A DNA stretch of 64,000 nucleotides, from assembly GCF_015277895.1 (NCBI RefSeq), contig NZ_CP063815.1, positions 930,001 through 994,000 on the forward strand. The letters are read 5' to 3'. The stretch is from Microbacterium abyssi (GTDB lineage Bacteria; Actinomycetota; Actinomycetes; Actinomycetales; Microbacteriaceae). The position numbers and the translations under genes were made by a program. Under the pieces are notes generated by a model. That model saw only the letters and a program-made list of their open reading frames with translations, was not told where the DNA came from and ran no database searches. Of this stretch, positions 15,151 to 25,100 are shown piece by piece (positions within the stretch are counted from its first letter, which is position 1; each line of letters opens with the position of its first letter).

Positions 15151-17322
15151 TCAGCGCTTGCTGCGCCCCAGTCTCGAGGGCCACCAGATCGCGCGTCCGA
15201 TGTCGTACGACAGCGCCGGCACGAGCAGGGACCGCACCACGAAGGTGTCGAGGAGCACGCCGAAGGCGACGATGAACGCCAGTTGCACGAGGAACAGGAT
15301 CGGGATCACCGACAGCGCCGCGAAGGTGGCGGCCAGCACGAGTCCGGCTGAGGTGATCACGCCGCCGGTGACCGAGAGCCCGCGGAGCACACCTGCACGG
15401 GTTCCGTGCTTCAGCGTCTCCTCGCGCACGCGCGTCATCAGGAAGATGTTGTAATCGATGCCGAGCGCGACGAGGAAGACGAAGCCGTAGAGGGGCACCG
15501 CGGGATCGGCGCCGGGGAAATCGAAGACGCCGTTGAACACCAGCGCGGAGACCCCCATCGCAGTGCCGAAAGACAGCACGGTGGTCAGGATCAGCAGCAC
15601 GGGAGCGAGGATCGACCGCAGCAGAAGCATCAGGATGACCAGGATCACGGCGAGGATGATCGGAATGATCAGGTTGCGGTCATGGATGGATGCGTCGTTG
15701 GTGTCCACCGACGTCGCCGTCACTCCGCCGACCAGGGCGTCGAGGTCGTTCAGTTCGACGCGCAGCTGCCGCACAGTCGCGGCTGCTTCCTCCGAATCCG
15801 CGGCATCTGTCAGCGTGGCCTGCAGCATGACGTCGCCGTCGACCGCTGTCGGCTCGGGTGCCGGCGTTCCCGGAGGGCCGAATGCCGCCACCCCGTCCTC
15901 TGTCACGCTCGCCGTGCCGCTCGGAGAATCCGCAGCGGTGACAGCCACCGATTCGATGCCGTCGTTGTCGAGGAGCAGGTCTGCCGCGTCCTGGAGCGAG
16001 TCCTCAGCGACGACCACGTACGCGGGGCTGCCCGAACCGCCGGGGAAGTGCTCGCCGAGCGCCACCTGACCGTCACGTGCCTGGGACTCACCCAGTACCA
16101 GGTCGGATTGCGGGACGCCGGAGGCGTTGAGCTGGGTGACCCCCGCCGCGCCGGCGACGAGCACGAGCGTGGTGAGGATCCAGATCAGGCGTGGACGGCC
16201 CTTGACGCCTGCTGCGAGTCGTGCCCAGAGGCCCGTGGTCGCCATGCCGTGCTCGGCGACCACAGCTTCCGGCTCGAACTTCGGGCGTCGCGGCCAGAAC
16301 ACTGCGCGGCCGAAGGTGAACAGCAGTGCCGGCAGCAGCGTGAGCGCGGAGAGCATCGCGAAGACGATGCCGATGGATGCCACCGGTCCGAGCGTGCTGT
16401 TCGACTTCAGGTCGCTCAGCAGAAGGCACAGGAGGCCCGCGATCACCGTTCCGCCCGAAGCGGCGATCGGTTCGACCGATCCCTTCCACGACGCCATGGT
16501 CGCTGCTCCCTTGTCCTTGGTGGAGCGCAGCTCCTCCCTGAATCTCGCGACGAACAGCAGGGAGTAATCCGTCGCCGCGCCGATCACCAGGATGAACAGG
16601 ATGCCCTGGGTCTGACCGCTCAGCAGCAGGATCTCCCACTTCGCGAGCCACCACACGACCAGCAGCGCGACGCACAGCGCGAACAAGCTCGTGGACAGGA
16701 CGACGATCGGCAGCAGCAGCGACCGATAGACCAGGATGAGGATCAGGAAGACGGCGAGCAGCGCGACTCCGAGCAGCAGCCCGTCGATCCCTGCGAAGCC
16801 GGCCACGAGATCGGCCGAGAATCCGGCGGGGCCCGTGACGTAGACGGTTACGCCCGAGGGGGCGGCGTCGCGCAGTTCGCCGTCCAGAGCGGCGACGGTG
16901 TCCCCGAGGTCGGCGTCACTCGAGATCGGAACGAAGGCCTGCACGGCTCGCCCGTCCTCAGAGGGGATGGCGGGTGACACCTCGTCTGCGATTCCCTCGA
17001 CGTCCACGGTCCCGGCGATCGCGTCGTCGATCGCCGCGAGCTGCTGCTCGTCGAGCTCGGCATCGCCGACGAAGACGACGATTGCCGGAACCGCGTCCGA
17101 GTCGTTGAACTCGCCCAGCAGCTCCTGCACCTTGGTCGCGTCGGCCGATGAGGGCAGGTAGCTGGTCTGGTCGTTGGAGGAGACCTCGCTCACCTTTCCG
17201 AACAGGGGTCCGCCGAGGCCCGCACCGACGAGCCACGCGAGGATGAGAACAGCGGGAATGAGCACGCGAGCCCAGGATCGGCGACGCACGCGCACTCGGG
17301 TCTGGGAAGCACTCTTCGACAT
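15151..17322 (-). CDS. MMPL-family RND-type exporter
   Basis: A 723-residue membrane protein with about twelve helices in two repeats, each with a large extracytoplasmic loop after the first helix. Visible landmarks are an initial helix after a very basic N-terminus, the FILVIGAATDYSLLFVARFREEL segment (proton-relay Asp-Tyr motif) and its second-half counterpart VFLVALGIDYNIFLMTRVREE. MMPL proteins export lipids, pigments or drugs using the proton gradient. GAGGACC precedes the ATG. It is divergent from a MarR regulator with a perfect inverted repeat in between, which suggests inducible export of a toxic compound. Confidence 0.92.
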   Translation of the reverse strand: MSKSASQTRVRVRRRSWARVLIPAVLILAWLVGAGLGGPLFGKVSEVSSNDQTSYLPSSADATKVQELLGEFNDSDAVPAIVVFVGDAELDEQQLAAIDDAIAGTVDVEGIADEVSPAIPSEDGRAVQAFVPISSDADLGDTVAALDGELRDAAPSGVTVYVTGPAGFSADLVAGFAGIDGLLLGVALLAVFLILILVYRSLLLPIVVLSTSLFALCVALLVVWWLAKWEILLLSGQTQGILFILVIGAATDYSLLFVARFREELRSTKDKGAATMASWKGSVEPIAASGGTVIAGLLCLLLSDLKSNSTLGPVASIGIVFAMLSALTLLPALLFTFGRAVFWPRRPKFEPEAVVAEHGMATTGLWARLAAGVKGRPRLIWILTTLVLVAGAAGVTQLNASGVPQSDLVLGESQARDGQVALGEHFPGGSGSPAYVVVAEDSLQDAADLLLDNDGIESVAVTAADSPSGTASVTEDGVAAFGPPGTPAPEPTAVDGDVMLQATLTDAADSEEAAATVRQLRVELNDLDALVGGVTATSVDTNDASIHDRNLIIPIILAVILVILMLLLRSILAPVLLILTTVLSFGTAMGVSALVFNGVFDFPGADPAVPLYGFVFLVALGIDYNIFLMTRVREETLKHGTRAGVLRGLSVTGGVITSAGLVLAATFAALSVIPILFLVQLAFIVAFGVLLDTFVVRSLLVPALSYDIGRAIWWPSRLGRSKR

Positions 17323-17337
17323 ATGGTCCTCATTTAG

Positions 17338-17350
17338 CTAGCCTGGCTAG
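17338..17350. promoter_or_regulatory. inverted repeat operator for the MarR regulator
   Basis: CTAGCCTGGCTAG is a perfect 6-base inverted repeat around one base, between the divergent MMPL and MarR genes. MarR dimers bind sites of this kind. Confidence 0.65.
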
Positions 17351-17394
17351 ATGAAAGCTTAGCATGAAGTATTGTTGCGAGTAGCATCGTGATC

Positions 17395-18003
17395 ATGCCC
17401 GAACTCCCCTCGGATCCTGAGCCCCTTGACGCGGGCGCTCAGCAACCGTTCTCGTCCGGATCCGCGATCTATGACGTGGACGTCAGCGATCCCGACGGCG
17501 AGCTCATCGACCGCGGTTCGCTGTCGCCCGCGGACGTCCGGCAGATCAGCGCGCTGATGCGCGCGCTGGGAGGGCTGCGGGATGCCGAGCAGAAGCTCTC
17601 GGCGGCATCGCTGCGCTACATGAAGCTCAATCAGACCGACATGCGCGCGCTGCACTTCCTCATCGCGTGCGAGAACAGCGGAGCGGTCGCGACTCCTGGC
17701 GCGATAGCCGCCCACCTCGGCATCTCCACGGCATCCACGACCAAGCTCCTGGATCGTCTCGAGCGTGGAGGCCACATCACGCGATCCCCGCATCCATCGG
17801 ACCGCCGGGCGCTCGCGATCGCCATCACGCCGACGACGCGGCGGTCGGCGATAGAGACGGTCGGACGTCAGCACGCCCGCAGGTTCACCGCGGCGGCCCG
17901 GCTGTCGCCGGCAGAGCGCGAGATCGTCACCCGGTTCCTCGCCGACATGACGACGGAGATCGCCCTCGGCGATGAACCGTGGGCGATCTCCGCAGAAGAG
18001 TGA
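17395..18003 (+). CDS. MarR-family transcriptional regulator
   Basis: A 202-residue winged-helix protein with an extended N-terminus of about 50 residues before the MarR fold. The HTH is ATPGAIAAHLGISTASTTKLLDRLERGGHI and the wing RSPHPSDRRALAIAITP. The ATG at 17395 has TAGCAT at 17382-17387, 7 bases upstream; a GTG six bases earlier is an alternative. Its position back-to-back with the MMPL pump makes it the likely repressor of that pump. Confidence 0.9.
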   Translation: MPELPSDPEPLDAGAQQPFSSGSAIYDVDVSDPDGELIDRGSLSPADVRQISALMRALGGLRDAEQKLSAASLRYMKLNQTDMRALHFLIACENSGAVATPGAIAAHLGISTASTTKLLDRLERGGHITRSPHPSDRRALAIAITPTTRRSAIETVGRQHARRFTAAARLSPAEREIVTRFLADMTTEIALGDEPWAISAEE

Positions 18004-18009
18004 CAGGGG

Positions 18010-18351
18010 TCAGTGCGCGGCGCGATAAGCCTCGATGACCGTCGCCGGAATGCGACCGCGTTCGGACACCTTGTGCCCATTCTCATTCGCCCATTCGCGG
18101 ATCGCCGCGGTCTCGGGAGAAGCGGCGGAGCGCTTTCGCGAGGAGGCGCTGCGGCCAGGCGACGCCGAGGCGCGTCGGGCCCCTGCGATGTAAGGCTCGA
18201 GAGCCTTACGGAATGCATCCGCATTCTCGGTGGTCAGGTCGATCTCATAAGCGGTGCTGTTCAGCGAGAAGTGAACGGTCTCACCCTCACCGATTCCGAG
18301 AATCGTTCCATCGATGTCGTCAACCAACTGGTGCACAATGCGTCGGGCCAT
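18010..18351 (-). CDS. lsr2: Lsr2-family nucleoid-associated protein
   Basis: A 113-residue Lsr2 homologue. The N-terminal dimerisation domain is [19 protein letters not shown] with [22 protein letters not shown] basic linker rich in Ser/Arg/Ala follows, then the C-terminal DNA-binding domain [20 protein letters not shown]. Lsr2 bridges AT-rich DNA and silences acquired genes in Actinobacteria. The AT-hook-like core normally reads RGR, and [10 protein letters not shown] is present. TATGCT (+18358-18363) stands 6 bases before the ATG, fitting a leaderless start. It is convergent with the MarR gene. Confidence 0.93.
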   Translation of the reverse strand: MARRIVHQLVDDIDGTILGIGEGETVHFSLNSTAYEIDLTTENADAFRKALEPYIAGARRASASPGRSASSRKRSAASPETAAIREWANENGHKVSERGRIPATVIEAYRAAH

Positions 18352-18436
18352 TCCGTCAGCATACGCATGATGAATACCGCGCGACAATGATCACGCAATC
18401 GTGGCGAAAGAGTGCGCGAGGAATTCAGGACGGAAT

Positions 18437-19255
18437 TCAGGGAAGAATTCCCGCTCGCCGGGCCCGTGCGACCGCCGCGTGCCTGGTGGAGGCATCGAGT
18501 TTCGACATGGCAGTTCCGAGATAGGCCTTCACAGTGCCCTCGCGCAGACCCAGCTGAGCGGCTATCTCGGCGTTCGTGCTGCCGAGTGCCGCACACGCCA
18601 GCACATCGGTCTCGCGAGGGGAAAGGCGCACCGTGGGAATCGGGCGCGTGACCGAACCCGTTCTGGGCTGAGAATCCTCCCCGGCGAATGCGAGAAGCCG
18701 CTTCTCGATCTGCGCCAGGCGGGTCCGCAGCTGTGCGTCGGAGATCTCGGCGGAGATGCTGCGCAGTTCGGCGAAGCTCTCCCGCAGCTCCTCGCGATCG
18801 ACCGGTGAGACCGCTTGCGCCTGCGGCGCCAGGGCGCGCACGCGGCGGTCGACCTCGTCACGGATCCGCAACTCGGATGCGATGGTGTCTGCGACGGTCA
18901 TCGCCGGTGCGGTCGTCACCCCTCCGACCGGAGACTCCTGCCATGCGCCGGCGTAGATCACGCCCCGGGGGCGACCGTCGACGACGATCGGCAGCGCCAG
19001 CAGGGTGCGCAGCCCCTCTCCGAGGATGAACCCGTCGTAGTCGTGCGTGATGTGCTGCGAGGTGCCGTAATCGCTCGTCATACGGGGCCGCAACTCGGTC
19101 ATCGCACGGCCTCCCAGGCCGCGATCGGGACGGACCTTGAGGCCCTCGATGCTGCGGGTACGCGCACCCAGGATGCTGGTCACCGAGACGGCCCCGTCCT
19201 CGAACAGGCCGCCGAACGCCACCGGAAAGCGGGTGCGCTGAGCCAACTCGCGCAC
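18437..19255 (-). CDS. GAF-domain LuxR-type transcriptional regulator, start uncertain
   Basis: At least 272 residues: a GAF-like sensory domain (about residues 1-130), a helical linker (REELRESFAELRSISAEISDAQL), and a C-terminal LuxR HTH (VRLSPRETDVLACAALGSTN, EIAAQLGLREGTVKAYLGTAMSKLD). It is divergent from the DUF485/acetate-symporter operon and regulators of this build often sit there, so control of acetate uptake is likely. The first in-frame canonical start is GTG at 19255, but the frame stays protein-like (ESRYPRSPTIARDPDADLVA) back to about 19340 with no ATG/GTG/TTG. Translation may begin further upstream at a rare codon. Confidence 0.82.
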   Translation of the reverse strand: MRELAQRTRFPVAFGGLFEDGAVSVTSILGARTRSIEGLKVRPDRGLGGRAMTELRPRMTSDYGTSQHITHDYDGFILGEGLRTLLALPIVVDGRPRGVIYAGAWQESPVGGVTTAPAMTVADTIASELRIRDEVDRRVRALAPQAQAVSPVDREELRESFAELRSISAEISDAQLRTRLAQIEKRLLAFAGEDSQPRTGSVTRPIPTVRLSPRETDVLACAALGSTNAEIAAQLGLREGTVKAYLGTAMSKLDASTRHAAVARARRAGILP

Positions 19256-19416
19256 TGCCTGTGCGACGAGGTCAGCGTCCGGATCACGCGCGATCGTTGG
19301 GCTCCTCGGGTACCTACTTTCGGGGGTGATGGCAACGTCCCCCGTTTCGTAGCGTCGACCCTACCACTCGCCCGGCCCCCGCCGCGCGAGGATCCGACAT
19401 GAGGCAAGGAGGCCCC

Positions 19417-19764
19417 ATGACTGACCGAATCCCCGATGAATCGGCGGGCGCGATCGACTACGTCGAGGTCGAGGAATCCGCACGATTCCAAACGCTCAAG
19501 AGAACCCAGCGCTCGTTCATCTTCCCTTTGGCGGCTCTGTTCCTGATCTGGTATTTCGTCTACGTCCTGCTGGGCGCCTATGCGACGGAATTCATGGGCC
19601 AGCGCGTATGGGGCGACATCACCGTCGGGCTGCTGCTCGGACTCGGGCAATTCGTCACCACCTTCGCGATCACGATGGCCTATGTCGCTTTTGCGAACCG
19701 AAAGCTCGATCCCAAGGCGCAGGAGATCCGCGAAGAACTCGAGAAGGTGCAGGCAGGCGCATGA
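19417..19764 (+). CDS. DUF485 membrane subunit of an acetate symporter
   Basis: A 115-residue protein with two membrane helices (SFIFPLAALFLIWYFVYVLL and VGLLLGLGQFVTTFAITMAYV) and charged ends. DUF485 proteins (YjcH type) are the small partner encoded just before ActP. AGGAGG precedes the ATG at 19417. Its stop overlaps the start of actP (ATGA at 19761-19764), so the pair is translationally coupled. Confidence 0.92.
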   Translation: MTDRIPDESAGAIDYVEVEESARFQTLKRTQRSFIFPLAALFLIWYFVYVLLGAYATEFMGQRVWGDITVGLLLGLGQFVTTFAITMAYVAFANRKLDPKAQEIREELEKVQAGA

Positions 19765-21395
19765 ATATCGTTCACATGGCCGCCGTGCCCGCCGGTGAGA
19801 ACAATCCGGTCCTGAACATCTCGATCTTCGCGGCATTCGTCGCGGTGACGCTGTTCATCGTCATCCGCGCGAGCCGCAACAACAAGACGGCAGCCGATTA
19901 CTACGCGGCGGGACGTTCGTTCACCGGCCCGCAGAACGGCTTCGCCATCGCCGGCGATTATCTCTCGGCCGCATCATTCCTCGGGATCTGCGGCGCCATC
20001 GCGGTCAACGGCTATGACGGATTCCTCTATTCCATCGGATTCCTCGTCGCCTGGCTCGTCGCCCTGCTGCTGGTCGCGGAGCTGATGCGCAACACCGGCA
20101 AGTTCACGATGGCCGACGTGCTCTCGTTCCGCCTGAAGCAGCGCCCCGTGCGGATGGCGGCAGCAATCACGACGCTGGCCGTCTGCTTCTTCTATCTGCT
20201 CGCGCAGATGGCCGGCGCCGGTGGCCTCGTCTCGCTGCTCATGGGCATCGAAGGCCGCATCGGCCAGTCCATCGTCATCGCGGTGGTCGGCGTCCTGATG
20301 ATCATCTACGTCCTGATCGGCGGAATGAAGGGCACCACCTGGGTGCAGATCGTGAAGGCGTTCCTGCTCATCGGCGGCGCCATCGTGATGACGGTATGGG
20401 TGCTGGCGATCAACGGGTTCAACCTGAACACGCTGCTCGAGTCCGCCGTCGAAGCCTCCCCGCAGGGTGAGGCGATCCTCGCACCGGGACTCCAGTACGG
20501 AGCCAACCCGCTGGATTTCGTGTCGCTCGGTCTGGCGCTGGTGCTCGGAACCGCAGGTCTGCCGCACGTCCTGATGCGCTTCTACACCGTGCCGACGGCC
20601 AAGGAAGCACGTCGTTCGGTGGTGTGGGCCATCTGGCTGATCGGCGGGTTCTACCTGCTCACCCTGGTGCTGGGCTATGGCGCGGGTGCACTCGTCGGGC
20701 CCGAGGTGATCCAGGCGGCACCCGGCGGGGTGAACTCCGCCGCGCCGCTGCTGGCGCAGTACCTCGGCGGCCCGCTGCTGCTCGGATTCATCTCGGCGGT
20801 CGCATTCGCCACGATCCTGGCCGTCGTCGCCGGACTCACGATCACGGCTGCGGCATCGTTCGCGCACGACATCTACGCGAACGTCATCCAGAAGGGTCGT
20901 AAGAAGGCCGACGGCACGCCGGTGGACGCCGACCCCAACGCTGAGGTGAAGGTCGCGCGCCGGACGGTGGTCGTGATCGGCATCCTGGCGATCCTCGGCG
21001 GTATCGGCGCGCAGGGCCAGAACATCGCGTTCCTCGTCGCTCTCGCCTTCGCCGTGGCGGCGTCGGCGAACCTGCCGACGATCCTCTACTCGCTGTTCTG
21101 GCGCAGGTTCAACACCCGCGGCGCGGTGTGGAGCATGTACGGCGGGCTCGGCTCCGCGATCATCCTCATCGCGCTGTCGCCGGTGTTCTCTGGCTCGGAG
21201 ACCTCGATGATCCCGACGATCGACATCGCGATCTGGCCCCTGAACAACCCGGGCATCGTCTCGATCCCGCTCGGGTTCATCCTGGGATGGCTCGGAACGA
21301 TCACGAGCCGCACGGCGGAATCCCGCCAGCTCGCCGCCGAGATGGAGGTGCGGTCGCTGACCGGTTTCGGAGCTGAGAAGGCGGTCGAACACTGA
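19761..21395 (+). CDS. actP: cation:acetate symporter ActP/MctC-like
   Basis: A 544-residue sodium:solute symporter-family protein with about thirteen helices. Landmarks are ADYYAAGRSFTGPQNGFAIAGDYLSAASFLGI (residues 38-69), the GMKGTTWVQIVKAFLL block, LGLALVLGTAGLPHVLMRF, and LAVVAGLTITAAASFAHDIYA. Family members import acetate and sometimes pyruvate or propionate. It is the second gene of a coupled pair with the DUF485 protein, divergent from the GAF-LuxR regulator. A strong hairpin lies 38 bases after the stop. Confidence 0.93.
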   Translation: MNIVHMAAVPAGENNPVLNISIFAAFVAVTLFIVIRASRNNKTAADYYAAGRSFTGPQNGFAIAGDYLSAASFLGICGAIAVNGYDGFLYSIGFLVAWLVALLLVAELMRNTGKFTMADVLSFRLKQRPVRMAAAITTLAVCFFYLLAQMAGAGGLVSLLMGIEGRIGQSIVIAVVGVLMIIYVLIGGMKGTTWVQIVKAFLLIGGAIVMTVWVLAINGFNLNTLLESAVEASPQGEAILAPGLQYGANPLDFVSLGLALVLGTAGLPHVLMRFYTVPTAKEARRSVVWAIWLIGGFYLLTLVLGYGAGALVGPEVIQAAPGGVNSAAPLLAQYLGGPLLLGFISAVAFATILAVVAGLTITAAASFAHDIYANVIQKGRKKADGTPVDADPNAEVKVARRTVVVIGILAILGGIGAQGQNIAFLVALAFAVAASANLPTILYSLFWRRFNTRGAVWSMYGGLGSAIILIALSPVFSGSETSMIPTIDIAIWPLNNPGIVSIPLGFILGWLGTITSRTAESRQLAAEMEVRSLTGFGAEKAVEH

Positions 21396-21432
21396 GCGGG
21401 GCATCGATCATGCCCTGAGCCCACCGAAGAGC

Positions 21433-21469
21433 ACGAGGACCCCGGCGGCCCACTCGCCGGGGTCCTCGT
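21433..21469. terminator. bidirectional intrinsic terminator
   Basis: A perfect 15-base stem (ACGAGGACCCCGGCG with its complement) and 7-base loop lie between the convergent actP and Ogt-like genes. There is no long T tract, as is common in high-GC actinobacteria. Confidence 0.75.
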
Positions 21470-21472
21470 CGT

Positions 21473-22009
21473 CTAGGTCGCCGCGACGTGCTTCGCGGGG
21501 TTCTTCTCGAGGTCGAGCAGGTACCGCTTGTGCTCGGGGTGCGCTCCATACTGACCAGGGGTGCCGTCCGAGCGCACCACGCGGTGCACCGGCACGATGA
21601 TGGAGAACGGCGTGAGACGGCACGCTGTGCCGACAGCGCGCGCTGCTCCTGGGCTCCCCGCGAGCACGGCCACCTCGCCGTAGCTAATCGTCTCGCCCCA
21701 TTCGATCGTGGTGATGGCCTGCAGCGCGGCCCGATGGAAGCCCTCCACCAGTCGCCAGTCGAGGCGTACGTGCTCGTCGAAGCGCATAGGGACGCCCGCG
21801 AAGTAGTCGTCCAGCAGATGTGCGAGCTCATCGGCGGCTCCCGGATCGGGCAGGGGGACCTCACCCAGTCGTGCCGACACGTCTTCGAGCAGCCACGGCA
21901 CCGACGGATCGGCGGACTCGGACAGGTCGAGGCGGACGATGCCGTCGTCGGAGAAGACCACCAGCGCATCACCGAAGGGGGTGGGTGCGAAGTCGTAGCG
22001 GAATGTCAT
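21473..22009 (-). CDS. Ogt/MGMT-family protein lacking the acceptor cysteine
   Basis: A 178-residue protein with the two-domain layout of O6-alkylguanine-DNA alkyltransferases: an N-terminal domain opening MTFRYDFAPTPFGDAL and a C-terminal DNA-binding domain with ALQAITTIEWGETISYGEVA and AVGTACRLTP. The active-site motif P-C-H-R-V reads P140-V141-H142-R143-V, so the methyl-accepting cysteine is valine (GTG codon, +21587-21589). Cysteine-less relatives called alkyltransferase-like proteins bind O6-alkylguanine and flag it for excision repair; this may be one, although those usually carry Trp or Ala here. It cannot be a suicide transferase. The ATG at 22009 begins the conserved N-terminus. Confidence 0.85.
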   Translation of the reverse strand: MTFRYDFAPTPFGDALVVFSDDGIVRLDLSESADPSVPWLLEDVSARLGEVPLPDPGAADELAHLLDDYFAGVPMRFDEHVRLDWRLVEGFHRAALQAITTIEWGETISYGEVAVLAGSPGAARAVGTACRLTPFSIIVPVHRVVRSDGTPGQYGAHPEHKRYLLDLEKNPAKHVAAT

Positions 22010-22169
22010 GAGCCCATCCTGAACCCTCTGCGGATCGCGCGAACCGTCCGAATCCACGAGTGGGGGAGAAGCCTCGAAACGCCTGCCGATGTGGAGGAAA
22101 AGTGGGCCAATCCCGTGAAACCCGCCCAGGATACAGGGTGGGCGGCTGTCCGGAGCCTAGTCTGTCTAT

Positions 22170-25100
22170 GTGTGGCGACGTGAAGACAAAGCTGCGGATA
22201 CCGCGGCAGCGGAAGCCGCGATGACGCTCGATGATCAGAAGGATGATCCCGGCGCTGTCGTCGTGGCACACATCGCCGACGCCGAGCGCACCCGCCTCCG
22301 CGCCGAGGCCGCCGACCTCGGCGGCCGTTCCCCTCTCGTCACCTATCGCGACACCGTCGAGGGCGGCATCGACATCTCCAAGGCCCACCCCGGAAGCCTG
22401 CCGCAATTCATCACGGGCAAGTCGACGCTGCTGTCGAATCTGTTCCGCGACGAGGTGGGTCTGCGCACCGCACGTCTGGCTGCGGAACGCATCACTGCGA
22501 AGAACACCGAGCTGCGCACGGTGCGCGGGATCGACGCCGTCCATCTCGCGGTCGGACTCGCCGGCTGGCGCATAGGCGGCGCAGACTTCGCCGCTCCCGT
22601 GCTGCTGCGACCGCTGGCGATCCGGCGGCATCACACCGACTACGAGCTGAAGCTCCACGGTGCGTTCCTGGTGAACCCCGAGCTCGTGCGGGTGGCCAGG
22701 GAGCACTTCGGGATCACGATCGACGCCGAGGCGCTGGCTTCCCTCGCGTACGACGGCGGCATCTTCAAGCCCCAGCCGGTCATCGACCGCCTGCGTGCGG
22801 CGGCCCAGTCCATCGACACGTTCACCGTGCTGCCGAGACTGGTCGTCTCGACGTTCGCAGACATCGGCGCCTCGATGGCACGTGACAGCCGCACTCTCGA
22901 CCACCGGCTGCTCAACGCCCTCGCCGGCCACTCCGCGGACCGCGAGCAGATCATGGCAGTACGCCCGCAGCCTCCCGTCACGAGCCCGGACGACCGCGCA
23001 CCGGCATCCGACACGCTGCTGCTCGACGCCGATGCGGAGCAGGAGTCCGTGCTCGCGCGCATCACCGCCGGACATTCGCTCGTCGTCGCGACGCTGCCGG
23101 GAACGGGCGGAACGCAGACCGTGATCAACGCCCTCGGCGAACTGGTGCGTGCAGGAAAGCGCGTGCTCGTGGTCTCCGCGCGACGCTCCACTCTGGACGG
23201 CGTCCGTCACCGCCTGAGCGGCATCGGCCTCGACAGCCTGGCGGTCTCTCCGGGCAGCATCCGTCGCGATCTCGTGCGAGCGATCGGCCGCAACGAGAAG
23301 GCGACCGCGCCCAAGGTCAACGACGTCGATGACGCACTCGTGCGCCTGCGCAGCGTGCTCCTCGACTACCGCAAGGCTCTCACCGCACCCGTCGACGGGC
23401 TCGACGCGACGATCCTGGACGCCACGCGCCACCTCACTCGCCTCGCCTCCCTGCCGACGCCGCCGTCCACGACCGCGCGGCTGAGTTTCGACACTCTGCG
23501 CAGGCTCGCGGCAGGGCGCAGCGACGCCGCTGCCGCTCTCGTGCAGGCCGCGCGCCTCGGTGAGTTCCGGTTCGGGCCGAACGACTCGCCCTGGTACGGA
23601 GTGAACTTCCGCAGCACGCAGGACGCCCGCTCTGCGCACGACCTCGCAGGCAGGCTGCACACGACGAGCGTTCCCTCGCTCCTCGAGCGCGGGTACGCCC
23701 TGATCTCGCAGACGCGGATGCGCCCGTTCGCCACGATCGACGAGCTCGGCGAGTACCTGCGGCTGCTCGAGGGCATCCGCGACTCCCTCGACCGGTTCAG
23801 CCCCACCGTGTTCGAGCGCCCGCTGGGCGAGTTGATCCAGGCGCACGGCTCCCGTCGCGACGCGCCGGCGATGTCCGGCGCGAATCGCCGCCGGCTGCGC
23901 AGGCTCGCCAAGGAGTACGTCCGACCCGGCGTGCACATCTCCGAGATGCACGAGGCGCTGCTGCGCATCCAGCAGCAGCGCACGCAGTGGCAGCGGTTCG
24001 TGGACGCAGGCGTCGCGCCGGAGATTCCGCTCGGCATCGGAGATGTGTACTCGTCGTGGCAGCGGGTCACGGCGGAGCTGGCAGAGCTGGACGCCGCACT
24101 CGGCCGGCGTGAGCCCCTCGCGAACCTGCCGGTGGAGCGTCTCGTTCGCACCCTCGCAGGCCTCGCCGCCAAGTCGGACGTGTTCGACAACCTCGTCGAG
24201 CGTGCGACGATCCGCGACAAGCTCGCGACCTTGGGGCTGGAGCCGCTGCTGGCCGAGCTCTCGGTGCGCCACGTCGCCGAGGACCAGGTCGCGGAAGAAC
24301 TCGAGTTCGCCTGGTGGCAGTCACTCCTGGAGCGGGCGCTGCAGGACAACCGTGCGCTGCTCGGCGCGAATACGGCGGTCGTCGATCGCCTCGAGCGAGA
24401 CTTCCGCCTGGTCGACGAGGCTCATGCGGCGCTGGCAGGTCCGCTGCTGGCCTGGCAGCTCGCGAACCAGTGGCGCATCGCGATCGTCGACGAGCCGAGC
24501 GAGTCGCAGAATCTGCGTCGTGCGCTCACACAGGGGACGCCGACCACCCCTGAGATCGTCTCCGCCGCGCCGATGCTGATGGACGTGCTCGCACCCGCCT
24601 GGATCTCGTCGCCCTATCTGGTGCCGGAGATCCCGGATTCGGTGGAGTTCGACACCGTGCTGCTGGTGGATGCCGCAGCCATCAACCTCGCCGAGGCCGC
24701 CCCTGCGATCCGCCGCGCGCGACAGGTGGTCGCCTTCGGCGACCCGGTCACGCAGCGGCCGACGCCGTTCGAGATGGCAGTGGATGCCGGTGACGAATGG
24801 GATGCCGAGGTGCCGTTCGACGAAACCTCGGTGTTCGAGCGTCTCGCCGAGCTGCTGCCGGTGATGACGCTGACGCGTAGCTACCGCGCCGGGGGCGAGG
24901 ACCTCGCCGAGCTCATCAACGACGCCTTCTACGGCGGAGAGATCGTCTCGCTGCCATGGGCCGGCTCGTACCTGGGCCGCGGCAGCCTCACCGTCGACTA
25001 CGTCGAGGGCGGTGTCGGCGCGCCAGACCCGGTCTCCGGTGCCGTCGAGAGCCCGGACGCGGAGGTCGCGCGGGTCGTCACGCTCGTCGTCGAGCACGCG

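Noticed and set aside
21969..24272. 767-residue minus-strand open frame opposite the helicase-like gene
   Set aside because: Antisense shadow with no recognisable motif; the plus frame shows SF1 motifs.
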